Of a stretch of 64,000 bases of DNA, positions 1-14,049 are shown piece after piece. A model generated the notes under the pieces. It was not told the origin of the DNA and searched no databases. It worked only from the letters and a program-made list of their open reading frames with translations. Origin of the DNA: Actinostola sp. cb2023 (taxonomy: Eukaryota; Cnidaria; Anthozoa; Actiniaria; Actinostolidae); NCBI GenBank assembly GCA_033675265.1, contig JAUJYZ010000945.1, positions 62,001 through 126,000 on the forward strand. Direction: 5' to 3'. Numbering within the stretch: the stretch's first letter is position 1; each line of letters starts with the position of its first letter. The translations under genes and the position numbers were made by a program.

Positions 1-1805
1 GCTGCATGTATCAACTCACTTCGTTCTAAGTTCTGAAGATCTCTAAACCCTTTGCGTGATCCAATATGTGACTCGAACAATCATGCACAATATTTCCAGC
101 CGATTCTGGGCATTCAAATCAGTGATTTACTTACAACAATTTCAAAATTCAGCAAAATAAAGATCTATCAGTGTTATAAGCTTACCACAACACACAATTA
201 CAGCGGTACAAAGCAGAAGAAGACATTTGACTTCGTTTAGATTTCAATCTTGTGTCACGGTTGTGCGGATACTCATGTGCAATATTGATAGCATATTTAT
301 CTTCTAACTTCTCGCATTTTGCTTTGATCCCCATTATTTCATCGTTTAACTCAACATGTGAAGTCATTTGAGCGATATTTGAGTTGTTTTGAGCAATATT
401 TGCTTGTGAAGAATGGCTCGTGTTGATCAGAGCCTTCTGTAATTATCTGAGCGGCCGGCACAGGGCGCATGCGCTGTAGAACACAGTTTGCGATTTCAAG
501 CCAAAGAAGAATACGAACAAATCTCATTTTTAGAGTCGGGTCTTCCACAGGAAGCCCGACTAATAAGTCATAACGCAGAGCGCTATAATGACATGACCGG
601 CTTCCATGACACTTGCGCACTTGTGTAAGGATAAGTCTATCAATTCGCCGAATGAAAAGTGTAAGTGTGGTCAGTAAAAAACTACTTTGAGTCAACAGGA
701 GGGACTTTTGTGGCGCATGCGTCGCCACAGTCAGATGAATACAAGATGTACTCGACACAAGTTGTTTGGTTCCAATGTTTACAGTTTTTGCGGACGTATT
801 ACGAGAATTGTATGTACTGAACACGCAGAAATGAATTCTTAATGCTATCTTTGTGCCTTAAAGATATTTCATTGATCGAAATATTAGAATATTATGCCTT
901 TATTTGTAATCAAATTCCTGTTCTTTTGCTGTGCTAAATACTCTATTTTGGACAACATGGCGGCCAGCTGACATGGAGTAAACAGTTTGTCGACGTTGCA
1001 AGCTCAGTCGCGAAGAAGATGTAAGGGAAAGTAAATACATTTAGTCAATTCTTATACATATGGAATGTATATTATTATATTTTAGCCTTCATCAACACCA
1101 AATCAACTTCAAATAAACGAAGATAAACTTGGGTATGATGTCTGGAATACTCAATTATCCCAATCTTTAAAGTTAGTTATCTCGAAATTGAGCCGAAATC
1201 TCCACAATATCCACAACATAATTAATTAAAGTCATGTTTCCTGTTTTTGAAAAATTCCCGTAACTTCTCTGGGAAAAATCGCTCGGTCGAAGATTTTCGA
1301 CAATATCTTCGTCATAATTTGTAGAAAGTGAATTAATCGTCAACACATTTATTATGGTATTCGTTTTATGGTGGGGCCTCTTCTGTCAGTGTTCCAATGT
1401 TCTTGTAATATTCCCATCCAAGGTCATATTTTTAGATATTATGCTGAGATCGGTCAAAGTGTAAACATTTTATTGAATTGTAAAGTTTGCATAAATTTCA
1501 TTACTCAAAAATATACATTTTTTGCATATTGCTTGAAATCCAGCCAAAACTCCACAAAAATTTTACCATTTCATAGAACTATGTACCATATGCTTTCAGT
1601 ATATGTTATTGAGATTGTTGGAAAAAATCGCCAGAATAGATAAAATTACAGTTTTTCATGATAACAACAAAAATATCTTCATGGAAAGGTCTGGGAAGAC
1701 ATCTAAATTGTTTTCAAATTCGATGAAACTTTGTACAGGTATAGTAAATAAATACCACAAGACACCAGGACAGTTTCAAGACTGTTGTTACAGTATTTAT
1801 AGAAC
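1..1805. other. No recognisable gene
   Basis: AT-rich DNA with only short, biased open frames on both strands. The longest (351-824, minus) has no recognisable motif, no clear splice signals and no similarity I can name. I see no tandem array or clean inverted repeat. It is probably intergenic or old repeat sequence. Confidence 0.5.
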
Positions 1806-2610
1806 AAGACGCTCAATGAGCGTTCACTCGGGCATTGTGAAAAGGAAAATGTCAGTTGTTCGAGGAAGTACTTGAAAATGAATGCCAGTTGGTTGAAGAA
1901 CAAGGACAATGTCAGTTGCGCGAGGAGAGACCTGACAATGACTGACAGTTGCGTGACGAGGGAGACTATGTATATACATGTATGTGTCGAGTTCATTTGA
2001 TTTGCCTTTGAGTTCATTTGATTACCTTTTGACTTTGAGTTCCATTGATTTGATTTTGATGAGTTTGTGTAAAGGCCCCCTCTCTAGCTTCAGATCCCGA
2101 AACGTCGAGTTTGGAATCGAGTTCGGGTTCGAGTTACGGTTCGAACGTCGAATAAAACAAGGACATCTTCTTCAATACAATATAATTTCTCTGACGTCAT
2201 GACAATCAGTGACAGTTGAGTGACGAGGGAGACTATTAGTCCGGTGAGTACGAACATGATACGTCTTGAGGTTGCATAGGTCAGATGGTTCCGATAACGG
2301 CCTCGCGTTTGTTTTAAAATATATATATTTTAAGCGAGCTTCTAGTCCTTTTACCACTTCTAGTCATTGAACGATGAACTAGAATCCTGACCTTTTAATA
2401 GCTTGAAGATCTACAGCTGCTTTCAAAACTAAGATTCATAATCTACTTGAGTCCTGTGTCTCCTTTATCTTTTCAAATCTGCGGAGTAATCTTGAAACTC
2501 CGGATACGATTAAATACGTCGCATACTTTCGTCATTCTTGAGCCTAAAAAAACTACTACCGAAAAACGCATTTTCTAACTCGGGCGGCCTGCGGCCTGGG
2601 CCCGAGTAAA
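1806..2610 (+). repeat. Dispersed repeat family, copy A
   Basis: This segment matches 31629-32401 in the same orientation. The shared part begins at AAGACGCTCAATGAGCG, runs through a long conserved block (about 1960-2300, including GTCGAATAAAACAAGGAC), and ends at a GC-rich inverted motif, ACTCGGGCGG...CCGAGT, near 2577-2609. The middles differ (about 2303-2420 here against 32090-32212), and copy A has about 50 bp extra near its start. The AATAAA-containing block could be an LTR polyadenylation region, so a solo LTR or a non-autonomous element is possible. No target duplication was identified. Confidence 0.7.
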
Positions 2611-3835
2611 AACAAATTAAGTTATAATCCACAAAATTCCAGCTTGGGCTTCCTGTGCCGTTCAATATCAAACAAAATACGAATTTTGTGAATAGCCAGT
2701 GTGCAGTGAAAAGCCAGAATTAAATTAACATTTGACTATATTAAGCCTTTTTGTCGAACTCTGATGATCAAAATAGCAACAGAATAAAATATAGCGTTAT
2801 TATTACTATAATCGGTTTTTGTGCTTCCGAAATTACGCTTTTATGGTCCAGCGGTTAAGCGCATGCTCATGCAAATTTCCCTCCTGTTCTTTCTGAGTCA
2901 CCTTAATACACTACTAGTTAAAAAATCGAATATCGGTAACTAATTAACTCAAAACACGGATTATAAATCCCTACACCAAGATATCATTCACATCCACGAA
3001 ACATCTTTTTGACAGTTAGGATTTTTTTTTCTTGTAGTGGACCAAAAGAACTCTTGCTTGAACTGATGGAAAAAGCACCTGTGCGACAATAGAGGCCTTT
3101 AGATTCGACAACGACTCAGGAGTACGACTACGAGTAAGAGTTTCCGCCGTTACGATTGGTGCGCATGCGTGAAGCCGTGACATTGTCACGCCAGCTTGAA
3201 AATCTCGTTGTCGTTTCGCAACCTCGTCCCCAGGGTCCTCTCTTCTCGCTAGTTTCAAAATGGCAGACGCTCGAGAGAAGACCCTGGTGTAGGCTGGTCA
3301 CGTGTCTCCAAGAATCTTGGAGGTTCGTACCCAGGCTGCCATTTTCTTTATGGTCGAAAGTAATCGAAAGGGCCTTGTGAAGAGTTACTGAAGAAAATGC
3401 GTTCGTTGATGTTGCGATTGTTTTGCCTCCGAAATAATAAATAAAATCACTTTCTAAGCTGGAGCAATTCTGGCCATATGAAAAGATCGACAGTTTATTC
3501 GCTGTAAACAAGTGCTGCTATTTGTATACAAACACCTTTCACTGATCTCTAACGGCTAAAGTACAAAACATGTTGACGTGGATTAACGTGTCACATACTG
3601 CAAAACTCAAGAGCAAAAGCACTAGCAAATTATGTAAACAACGACAATAATATAACAGTTTGCCGTGTCACCGTCCGAGTCAGTCTTGCTCGTATAAATT
3701 GATACCTTGCTTTACGCCGTAAACGATCTCGATCGGTGGACTTTTTCATGTTCCTAAAGACATTTCAATGCTTCGATAACACTCACACATCACTTGCCCG
3801 GGTTTCCGAGGATGCGACCTTCCTAATTCGATACA
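2611..3835. other. No gene; short foldback at 3228-3287
   Basis: No supported coding exon. An inverted pair (CCCAGGGTCCTCTCTTCTCG at 3228-3247 and its near complement at 3272-3287) brackets a short spacer, which looks like a small foldback element. The rest is AT-rich unassigned sequence. Confidence 0.4.
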
Positions 3836-3844
3836 TTTAGGACC

Positions 3845-4804
3845 TAGCCTGCGTAGCCCGGCGCTAGGGAGAAAAAGGACAAAAAAGGAGGGGAAGAGGG
3901 GGGAGGGGAGGGGAAAAAAGGGACTGGGGAGGAGGGGAAAGGAGGAGGAGGGGGATTGGGGAGGAGAGGAGGGAGGGAGCGCCTGCAATGGTCCTATTGT
4001 TTACGCGTTATTTTCCGTCCTCTGAGTGGACGGAAAATTCCTATTGGTTGAGAAGGTGAAGGTGTCGAGTGACGACGAACAGTATTTATTGTAACAACAA
4101 CAACATAACCATAGCCTGCGTACACAAAGGATTTATTATCGTTCAGTCGTTACGTCTAACGGCTTTCCTCTCTCTCCGGCTTGTGAAACATACTGGTTTA
4201 TAGATGATATATACTTTCTGGAAAAGTATTCGATTGTATGGCTCTGCCGAATGTGCCACGGACAAACAGTGGCCGGTAGGTAATTCACGAGGCTACGGTT
4301 TATAAAGCACACGTACGAGAATGTTCAGGGACTTCATGATCAAAGACAGTCATCCCGATATCACTAAGGCCTTCGGCTAGTATAAGTTACCTCTGTATGG
4401 AAGGTTTAAATATATTTATGTAATATGCTTCATTTTATTTTGAAGACGCTAGCTTCTCATATCTACTCTTAAATTCTAGCGGTCAAATATTAAAATCTAT
4501 GTCTAGATTGTGCCCGTACTCTAGCTACCACAGTATTCGATTTCAACTGATAAATCCATTTGAATTATTTGACAGCAAACGGAAGTTTGCCAGATTGGAT
4601 AATTTTTGACAAGCGCCATTGACATTTGACGAGAGGCGGATAACGCGTAAACAATAGGACCATTGCAGGCGCTCCCTCCCTCCTCTTCTCCCCAATCCCC
4701 CTCCTCCTCCTTTCCCCTCCTCCCCAGTCCCTTTTTCCTCATCCCCTCCCCCCTTCCCCTCCTTTTTTGTCCTTTTTCTCCCTAGCGCCGGGCTACGCAG
4801 GCTA
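3845..4804. mobile_element. Non-autonomous element, long TIRs, 9-bp TSD
   Basis: The ends are inverted copies of about 165 bp (3845-4011 and 4640-4804). They start TAGCCTGCGTAGCCCGGCGC and contain a purine-rich (GGGGA/GGAGG) tract of about 120 bp. The 9-bp sequence TTTAGGACC lies exactly on both sides (3836-3844 and 4805-4813), so this is a precise insertion. A 9-bp duplication with very long inverted repeats fits Mutator-like (MULE) elements, but no transposase is encoded, so the superfamily is inferred. Apparent open frames on the G-rich strand inside the arms are compositional artefacts. Confidence 0.85.
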
Positions 4805-4981
4805 TTTAGGACCAGAAAAGAACTATCCGTTGAAACACAGGTAGCCCAAGCTGTGGACTTGTGGCGAGATTTACACTTCACAGCGAACTTTGAAAACCGT
4901 CTAAATAAAATTCTACAAACTTGTTTATAGTAACTCTCTCAAAATCGATCGGAATGGCTCCAAACCTCCCACAATTCCAAA

Positions 4982-5011
4982 TTATTATTATTATTATTAT
5001 TATTATAATAT
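4982..5011. repeat. (ATT)n microsatellite
   Basis: About nine ATT repeats, followed by AATATT. Confidence 0.8.
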
Positions 5012-5787
5012 TCATTAAAACGGACGCCGTCGGCAAAAGTCAGTGTTGACAGCTAATGAAAGGACTGTTGAAAGATGGATCCAAGAGATCAAAGTTGTTT
5101 ACAAGATATTTAAAAATATTTATAAGGTATCAGGGTACCCCTACCGACCGGTATGCATTCAAGTCGCTTTAACACAGAATCCGTCCATTAAAACCCCAAT
5201 AAAGTATACATTTTCTGAAAGCTAAATAAATGGAGATTCCAACTAATGGTCTATTAACAAAAAGTACATACGCGTTTTAAATATAAGTCGAGATCAACGA
5301 ATTTTCATATAGCGTTGTACGGCGAGGTCCCAGACAACCGCATTTTATCGGAAATTCAAGATCATTATCTTTATGCACTCTAGAGATATCAATTATCAAA
5401 ACTGTGTCTCCGTTTATCGATACGTTTCCCCGTTGCTTTTTTATCTGCCGCGAAACTTTCGGTACGCTAAAAATACATTGTTTTTTACTAATCAGTTAAT
5501 AACTCATGAAATCACTAAAATATCAAAAATCGGAGACACGGTTTTGAAGAATGATAATCAGAGATGAAGTCCTAAAAATCTCAGCTGAATCGAATAAAAC
5601 TCGTTTGTTTAGGAGCTCAAAATAACACCCGTATTTTCGTTAATTTGCTCTATGAGAAAAAGCCCAAACTGTTTTTCAAGTCAAGTGGCGGCTTTGTTTG
5701 CACAAGCGGCGATAATCCACCACAAATATGTGATCCAATACCTGATGACATATGATGGCATTCAAAACAAGATCGCCTTACAGTACC
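5012..5787. other. No gene; weak inverted repeat 5390-5560
   Basis: No supported exon. An imperfect inverted pair (AAAACTGTGTCTCCG near 5399-5413, CGGAGACACGGTTTT near 5531-5545) suggests an old foldback element. Confidence 0.35.
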
Positions 5788-5877
5788 TACAGTGCGACTA
5801 CACCAACGGTCCGTGCACGATTCCGCCAAACCATTTTTTGAATACGTCCGTTGTTTGAAAATCAAATAAAACGTCAA

Positions 5878-6185
5878 TTGTTGACCTTTTTCCAATTTTT
5901 CCAAAAAACAGAAAATTGAAAAAATCGAAAATTGTGATGACCTTTTTCCATTTTTTCCAAAAAACAGAAAATTGAAAAAATCGAAAATTGTGTTGACCTT
6001 TTTTCATTTTTTTCAAAAACCAGAAAATTGAAAAAGTGGAAAATTGTGTTGACCTTTTTCATTTTTTTCAAAAACCAGAAAATTGAAAAAGTGGAAAATT
6101 GTGTTGACCTTTTTCAATTTTTTTCAAAAACCAGAAAATTTAAAAAATCGAAAATTGTGAAGACCTTTTTTTTCTTCATTTTTTT
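5878..6185. repeat. Left subterminal tandem repeats
   Basis: About five units of roughly 57-60 bp built on TGTTGACCTTTTTCCATTTT plus CCAAAAAACAGAAAATTGAA. The same unit occurs in reverse complement about three to four times at the other end of the transposon (12713-12897). Such repeats often act as transposase-binding sites; that role is inferred here. Confidence 0.85.
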
Positions 6186-6519
6186 CACAAAATTTTTTTT
6201 TTTCATCACGGTAATTCAGTGTTGCCGAGTGGGGGAGGGGTGGGGGTGTGCAGTAATGTTATAAGCAGACAACGCATTGTAAAGCGGCTGTTTTCGACAA
6301 TATCCTGATCTTTGTACTAATAATTATTATTCTAAAGTTTATAACCTCACTGATTTTGATTAAAGCTGTTGGCAATTTGTCAACCAAGTTCTCATTACCC
6401 TTCCCTACCCCCGACGACAAATAATTTCCCGCCAATGACTAGACTATGGTGTTTCGCGCCAAAGGCTGAACGAATCAACGAGACAGCGAGCTAGTTCCGT
6501 GAGAGCCAGCGAGTTTGAA

Positions 6520-9500
6520 ATGGACTTCCAAGCGACCAGAAAGTTTGTGCTTTGGAGGGGAAGTAAAAGAATTGTTGTTACCGAGGTTGATCTAGATTCT
6601 GCAAGGATATCAAATATTTTCAAGGTACGTAAGCTGGTTTGCGTCGGTAGTGTATGGCGTTCCGTTACGGACAAAAATATGATTATAATATTTCAATCGA
6701 AAAATTACAATCTGTATCGAGTTTTCGAAAAATAGGTGTTGAAAAATAAAATAAATATAATATAAAATGAAATATATATCCAGTTTTATAAAATAACTTT
6801 TCAAATTTTTTTTTTAAGTATCGGAAATGTTGTGAAGAATATATATTGAAATATAATTTAAAACATTGAATCGAAGTTCGAAAAAAAAAATCAATGTCGA
6901 GAGGAACCGGAAATGAGATCCGAGATAAAATATTCAAAGTCGAGAGGAAACGGAAGTGATAAAATCTTGCGATTTACACGTGACAAGACGTGTGACAAAA
7001 TGCGCGGGAATTTCCCTCTGTACTTCTTCTTTTGTTTTGTAAATTTCGGTTGAGCCAGGATCGGTATGTCAGAACAAAGTCCACAAAATATACAAGAAAT
7101 AGTACGAGGGCGGTCGTCGAAAATTTGGGAAGACTTCTCTCCAACTCCAAGCACTGCAAGTAGCCAATGCAATACCTCGTGGTAATGGATCAAGCATGAA
7201 TTTGTCATCTGGGTTTTTATCAACAGAAAATGATAGCAGTTCTGGAATGAGATGGAGACCATGCAACGAGAGGATCGATCAAGTGATCGGTCTCTCCCCA
7301 GTCGTGGCCGTGGTATAGGGATGAAACCTTCCACTACTTGATCGTGCTTGAAATCTCGATCCTCCAGAACTGCTATCATTTTCTCTAGATGAAAACCCAG
7401 ATGACAAATTCATGTTTACCACGAGGTATTTGAAAGGTGCGATTCAACTGAGAAACGGTTGTTGTTGTTGCACTGCTACTGGCAGTTGGAGAGTCTATGG
7501 GGTTATTGCGGGGGTTATTTGGAAGTCTTCCCAAATTTTCGACGACCGCCCTCACTATATCTTGTATATTTTGTGGACTTTGTTCTGACATACCGATCCT
7601 GGCTCAACCGAAATTTACAAAACAAAAGAAGAAGTACAGGGGGAAATTCCCGCGCATTTTGTCACACGTCTTGTCACGTGTAAATCGCAAGATTTTATCA
7701 CTTCCGTTTCCTCTCGACTTTGAATATTTTATCTCGGATCTCACTTCCGTTTCCTCTCGACTTTGAATATTTTATCTCGGATCTCATTTCCGTTTCCTCT
7801 CGACATTGATTTTTTTTTTCGAACTTCGATTCAATGTTTTAAATTATATTTCAATATATATTCTTCACAACATTTTCGATACTTAAAAAATATTTTTGAA
7901 CAGTTATTTTATAAAACTGGATATATATTTCATTTTATATTATATTTATTTTATTTTTCAACACCTATTTTTCGAAAACTCGATACAGATTGTAATTTTT
8001 CGATTGAAATATTATAATCATATTTTTGTCCGTAACGGAACGCCATAGTAGTGTGTCAGAATTCGATGGACAAGACAGGCACGTTGTCTTATGATCATTT
8101 AAATTGATCAAGTTAGCTTAAATCTTTTCAAACTACATTTATATTCTATACGACATGACTTGAGAATGTAATTCCTTTCATTGGTTTATTGCATCGACCT
8201 GCATCATATGCTAGTGAAACTGACAAAACCGTTCACACAATATCCATAGGCGACATGGTTGAATATTAAGTAAGCTTTAATATTCATTTGGAAAGACATC
8301 AAACACTTATCATCATAACTATATGTGATTTTAGGTGACTTTAGATTCATTATACCTTGAGGATGAATTCAACAGACAGGCAAGATTCCCAAACCCTCTT
8401 ACTGGGAATTTCGATACTGTGTTCTGGGAAGACCGCCTGACACTGCAAGTAATGGGAGATGGCCCCATGACTCAAGAGGAAAGTATAAATCTCCCATCGC
8501 CACAGGACTTGGGCTTGTTGGCAATTGGATCTAGTCAAAGACCAGGAACAAGTGGCCTCAAGGGCTCACAGACTTCAAGTCGATCAACTCAGGCCCGAAT
8601 GGCCTTGGCGGGTCATTCCAAACCAAAAACAAATGGATTTCAAAGGGTTTGTTTTCCTTGCTGATTACGACTCTGATTACAAAATTGTTAAATCACACAC
8701 CGCCTACCTGAAGCTAACCAACGCCAATTCCAATGTCAATGAAATTGCAAAACTAACGAAAGAATATTTGAATTTGGAAGATGACCTTATCATAGTTGAT
8801 ACTCATGGATATGAAGTAATGGATTCAGGATCAACAAGAGGTATAAGTTGATCATATTCTGATTTATATTCTATTCTACTATTGCATTATTTTAATCTTG
8901 TTAGTTCTCTTTTATTCAATACCATACTATTCCATTCTATTTCACTCCATTTTATTTGTTCAATTATAGTCCAATTTAATACATTCAATTTCATTTCATT
9001 CTGTCTCATTCAGTTTCATTCTATTCCATTCTATTCTATATTCTTTTTCGTTCCATCCCATCATATTTCATTCAATTATACTCTATTCCACTCAATTTAT
9101 TTCCATCCTATTGTAAGTTGTAATTATATTCAATTTTATTCTATCCTGTTCTATCTAACCATAATTAAAATTCATCTAGTTATTTTTATTTGTTACAACT
9201 GTCTTTCTTTCTTCTTCTTCTTCATCTAATTACATGGACATTTACACAGAGAATGAGAATAAATTGCAAACACAATTAATCAGTATTTATTATTAAACAG
9301 GTGAAGAGTTTTGGAATGTTGCCAGTAGAAAAGTCTATGCAGTGCAAATGTCTCGTTATGAAGAGGTAAAGAAAAAGAGAGAGAGATCTATGGGAAAGGG
9401 AAAGAAGAGAAAATATAAGGCAGAAGTTGATCTGGAAAATGAGCTAGAAGAAATAAACGAAAAGTTAGATGCGCTTCTCAATAATAAAGCAAAAGATGTG

Positions 9501-9737
9501 CTTACTGAGAGTATCTCTGAAGCCTTTAAGTGTTGTGTTTGTCTTAAAGTTTCTTCGTGGCCAGTAGTGTCCACATGTTGTGAGCGACTTCTAGGATGCA
9601 AAGATTGCCTAGCGCAGTGGTATAGTGGAGATGGAAACTGTCCATTTTGTAAGTGCATGGATGGGAAAGATAAGCATTTTGTTTTAAAGGGCATTGATGA
9701 GCTAAATACTGTACTTTCTAAACTTGAGTTAGCATAA
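6520..9737 (+). CDS. RING-finger protein, transposon accessory gene
   Basis: Three exons are visible: 6520-6624 (ATGGACTTCCAAGCG start, donor AAG|GTACGT), 8335-8840 (acceptor TTTTAG|GTGAC, donor GAG|GTATAA) and 9301-9737 (acceptor AAACAG|GTGAAG, stop 9735-9737). Phases join (0, then 1). Exon 2 needs one frame change between about 8560 and 8640, where an extra base or a missed splice moves the frame by +1; with one base removed the CDS is about 348 codons. The last exon encodes a basic linker (KKKRERSMGKGKKRKYK), a coiled-coil-like ELEEINEKLDALL, then a cysteine-rich RING: CCVC, TCCERLLGCKDC, NCPFC. The expected His is absent (all-Cys ligands). By family this would be an E3 ubiquitin ligase domain; activity is inferred. 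The gene converges on the transposase gene in the same element. Confidence 0.65.
6653..8047. mobile_element. 1.4-kb palindromic foldback element, 6-bp TSD
   Basis: The two halves are near-perfect inverted copies (arms about 6653-7240 and 7390-8047, with further inverted blocks near the axis). Termini are TATGGCGTTCCGTTACGG and its complement. GTAGTG flanks both sides (6647-6652, 8048-8053). It interrupts intron 1 of the RING gene, raising it from about 310 bp to 1.7 kb. Each arm holds the start of the same coding sequence: on the minus strand 7591-7385 reads MSEQSPQNIQDIVRAVVENL and continues into a Ser/Thr-rich stretch, and the left arm carries a plus-strand copy from 7066 that goes out of frame. 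It therefore looks like a head-to-head derivative of one end of a gene-bearing transposon. Confidence 0.85.
8860..9180. repeat. Degenerate ATTCT-rich tract in RING intron 2
   Basis: A T/ATTC-rich, short-period degenerate repeat (ATTCTATTC, CATTTCATT variants) fills most of the 8841-9300 intron. The apparent open frame here is compositional. Confidence 0.65.
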
Positions 9738-9770
9738 AAGCAAACAAATATATTAGATTGCATCGTTGTG

Positions 9771-9910
9771 TTGAGTGATTTCCTCAGACCGTGACTATAC
9801 TAAACTATTAGACATTAGTAGACCCTAATTCCATTGTTTTCTTTTGTGCCCATTTGACTATTAGTCACTAGCTACTAGAAACTGTTTCACGGTCTGAGGA
9901 AAATCACTCT
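9771..9910. mobile_element. Foldback MITE between convergent genes
   Basis: The arms GAGTGATTTCCTCAGACCGTGA and TCACGGTCTGAGGAAAATCACT enclose about 95 bp. The core (CTAATTCCATTGTTTTCTTTTG...CACTAGCTACTAG) recurs at 23502-23618, so both belong to one family, here with extra outer arms. It sits between the stop codons of the RING and transposase genes. Confidence 0.7.
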
Positions 9911-9930
9911 AATTGACTCTTATCAGGCGT

Positions 9931-10015
9931 ACTGATTTTTCAGATCAGCAAACTGGTTTCTTTCTGGTGCAAACCAGTTCAATGCTGATCTGAAAAATCA
10001 GTACGATCATCAAGT
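9931..10015. repeat. Strong hairpin
   Basis: CGTACTGATTTTTCAGATCAGC is followed by a central CAAACTGGTTTC...GCAAACCAGTT and then the complement GCTGATCTGAAAAATCAGTACG. The stem exceeds 20 bp. It may be a small foldback element, or a transcript end structure for the convergent genes. Confidence 0.65.
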
Positions 10016-10271
10016 TGATGTATCCATGCTATATCATGCATGTGTAGCTATAGCTATTAAGTAGTTCTTATTGAAGAGTTGAATACTTTGTAATGTTGAC
10101 AAATGCAAAGAAGTTATAAAGAAGTTATTTACATTACAATAATGTATTGTAATGATGACTAGTAACCATTGATTGTAATTAATAGAAGTAATTAGTTGAT
10201 TACCGTTTTCATTTTTTCTAAATATAACAATAAATCGTTTTTGAATGTTTGAAGTTGTTTTTCTTGATTGT

Positions 10272-12604
<2,333 letters not shown>

Positions 12605-12712
12605 CCGAAGATTGAAAAAATGGCGGGCTATTATAGATTAAACTGAGTCACGTGATTGCCAAGTAATTAAAACCTCGCATTTAATAACATTTTCATTTTT
12701 TTGGAAAACATG

Positions 12713-12897
12713 TAAAAAGGTCAACATAATTTTCGATTTTTTCAATTTTCTGTTTTTGGAAAAAAGGAAAAAAGGTCAACACAATTTTCGATTTTTTCAA
12801 TTTTCTGTTTTTTGGAAAAAAGGAAAAAAGGTCAACACAAATTTCGATATTTTCAATTTTCTGTTTTTTGGAAAAAATGGAAAAAGGTCAACAATTG
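12713..12897. repeat. Right subterminal tandem repeats
   Basis: Three to four units of AAAAAGGTCAACACAATTTT-type sequence, the reverse complement of the left array at 5878-6185. They begin about 110 bp upstream of the transposase start codon, so they may also overlap its promoter. Confidence 0.85.
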
Positions 12898-12963
12898 ACG
12901 TTTTATTTGATTTTCAAACAACGGACGTATTCAAAAAATGGTTTGGCGGAATCGTGCACGGAC

Positions 12964-13214
12964 CACCAACCAAGGCCACCCAAACAAATTTTCATACAAA
13001 TTATCCAATCACAATTGAGTATTCAAACAACAGAATCTGCACAAATTTTCAAATTTTCGCTTTAAAAGCATATATTTTACTTTATATGTGTATGTATATG
13101 ATCAAGAGTGAACAAGAAACAGTTTAAATTGTAGAATTCGACATCATTCTGTTATTCAGCGTCACAAATGTGATTAGAAAATTTGATTCAAAATTTGTTT
13201 GGGCGGCCTTGGTT
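12964..13214. mobile_element. Nested MITE splitting the right terminal repeat
   Basis: The termini ACCAACCAAGGCCACCCAAA and its near complement (TTTGGGCGGCCTTGGTTGGT) bracket about 250 bp. Comparison with the uninterrupted left end (GGACC followed by GTTGGTGTAGTCGC in this orientation) shows the insert sits inside the terminal repeat. The duplication is unclear because the ends overlap the target sequence. Confidence 0.7.
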
Positions 13215-13231
13215 GGTGTAGTCGCACTGTA

Positions 13232-14049
13232 ACACAACATGGCAGGAAAACAAAGTTACTGCTGGCGGGAAATACGAGCATTTTGACCGTGAGTGGTTTG
13301 GCATCGTTATTCAAGGATATTTTGAGTGAGCAGTTACGATTTTTGGATACTTTCTTCGCATCTTAATCTTTGGAAAGTCTGTTGCGTGAGTGTTGTTGAC
13401 AGCTTGCTTGTCAACATCTTTTTGCATCAAATGAAATCCAAAATTCGTTTTTTTGATTCTAACTTTTTAGGGAAAACATATTTTTAGATTCTGATTGTTG
13501 GAAATGATAGATAATATTCAATTAGATTTGATTGTCAAAAAAAATCGAAACCGGTCTTTTGATAGGTTTTTGGTTTTTGATACCTTAATAAGTCATTCCC
13601 TGCACGGTTCATAGTCAGACAGATGTTCATAGAAAATCGAAGTTTTTTCGATAAAAGTTTGATTATCAACTGACATTGCCGGAGTTAGACGACAGAGAAA
13701 TCCTGAACATACCTGAACGGCAAAAGACGTGTCCAGATTTTGTTTTAAAGTCTGGAAGTTTTGGCTGGAGACGACAAGTACGTTACCTTGTGCGCCAGAG
13801 TCTTATTTTGACCTCCTTCCCGAGAGAGGGAGAGGGAGGTCAAAAGAAGACTTACCTTTCAAGCTGTCAAACCGTAATGAGATTTGTCTCGTCCAGGTTG
13901 ATGCGCTCGAGTGCGTATCACGCCCCAGATATGGCGCGCCGTTTGTTTCAGAATTAATGTTTCGCTTGATTATGTATTTGTCTACCGTGATGTGGTTAGA
14001 ATACCGTAATGCTACTGTCACACCTTGACTAAAATGCTTTTGTCTGGCT
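13232..14049. other. Unassigned spacer before satellite
   Basis: No supported exon. A short stem-loop (GTCTTATTTTGACCTCC... and GGGAGGTCAAAAGAAGAC, 13799-13852) is visible. From about 13980 there are degenerate TACCGTGAT motifs, an eroded edge of the following satellite. Confidence 0.45.

Noticed and set aside
351..824. 157-codon minus-strand open frame
   Set aside because: No recognisable domain, unlike neighbouring real exons in composition, and no supporting splice or promoter signal.
3746..4881. Pro/Ser-rich and Gly/Glu-rich open frames
   Set aside because: They come from the purine-rich inverted ends of the 960-bp element on either strand.
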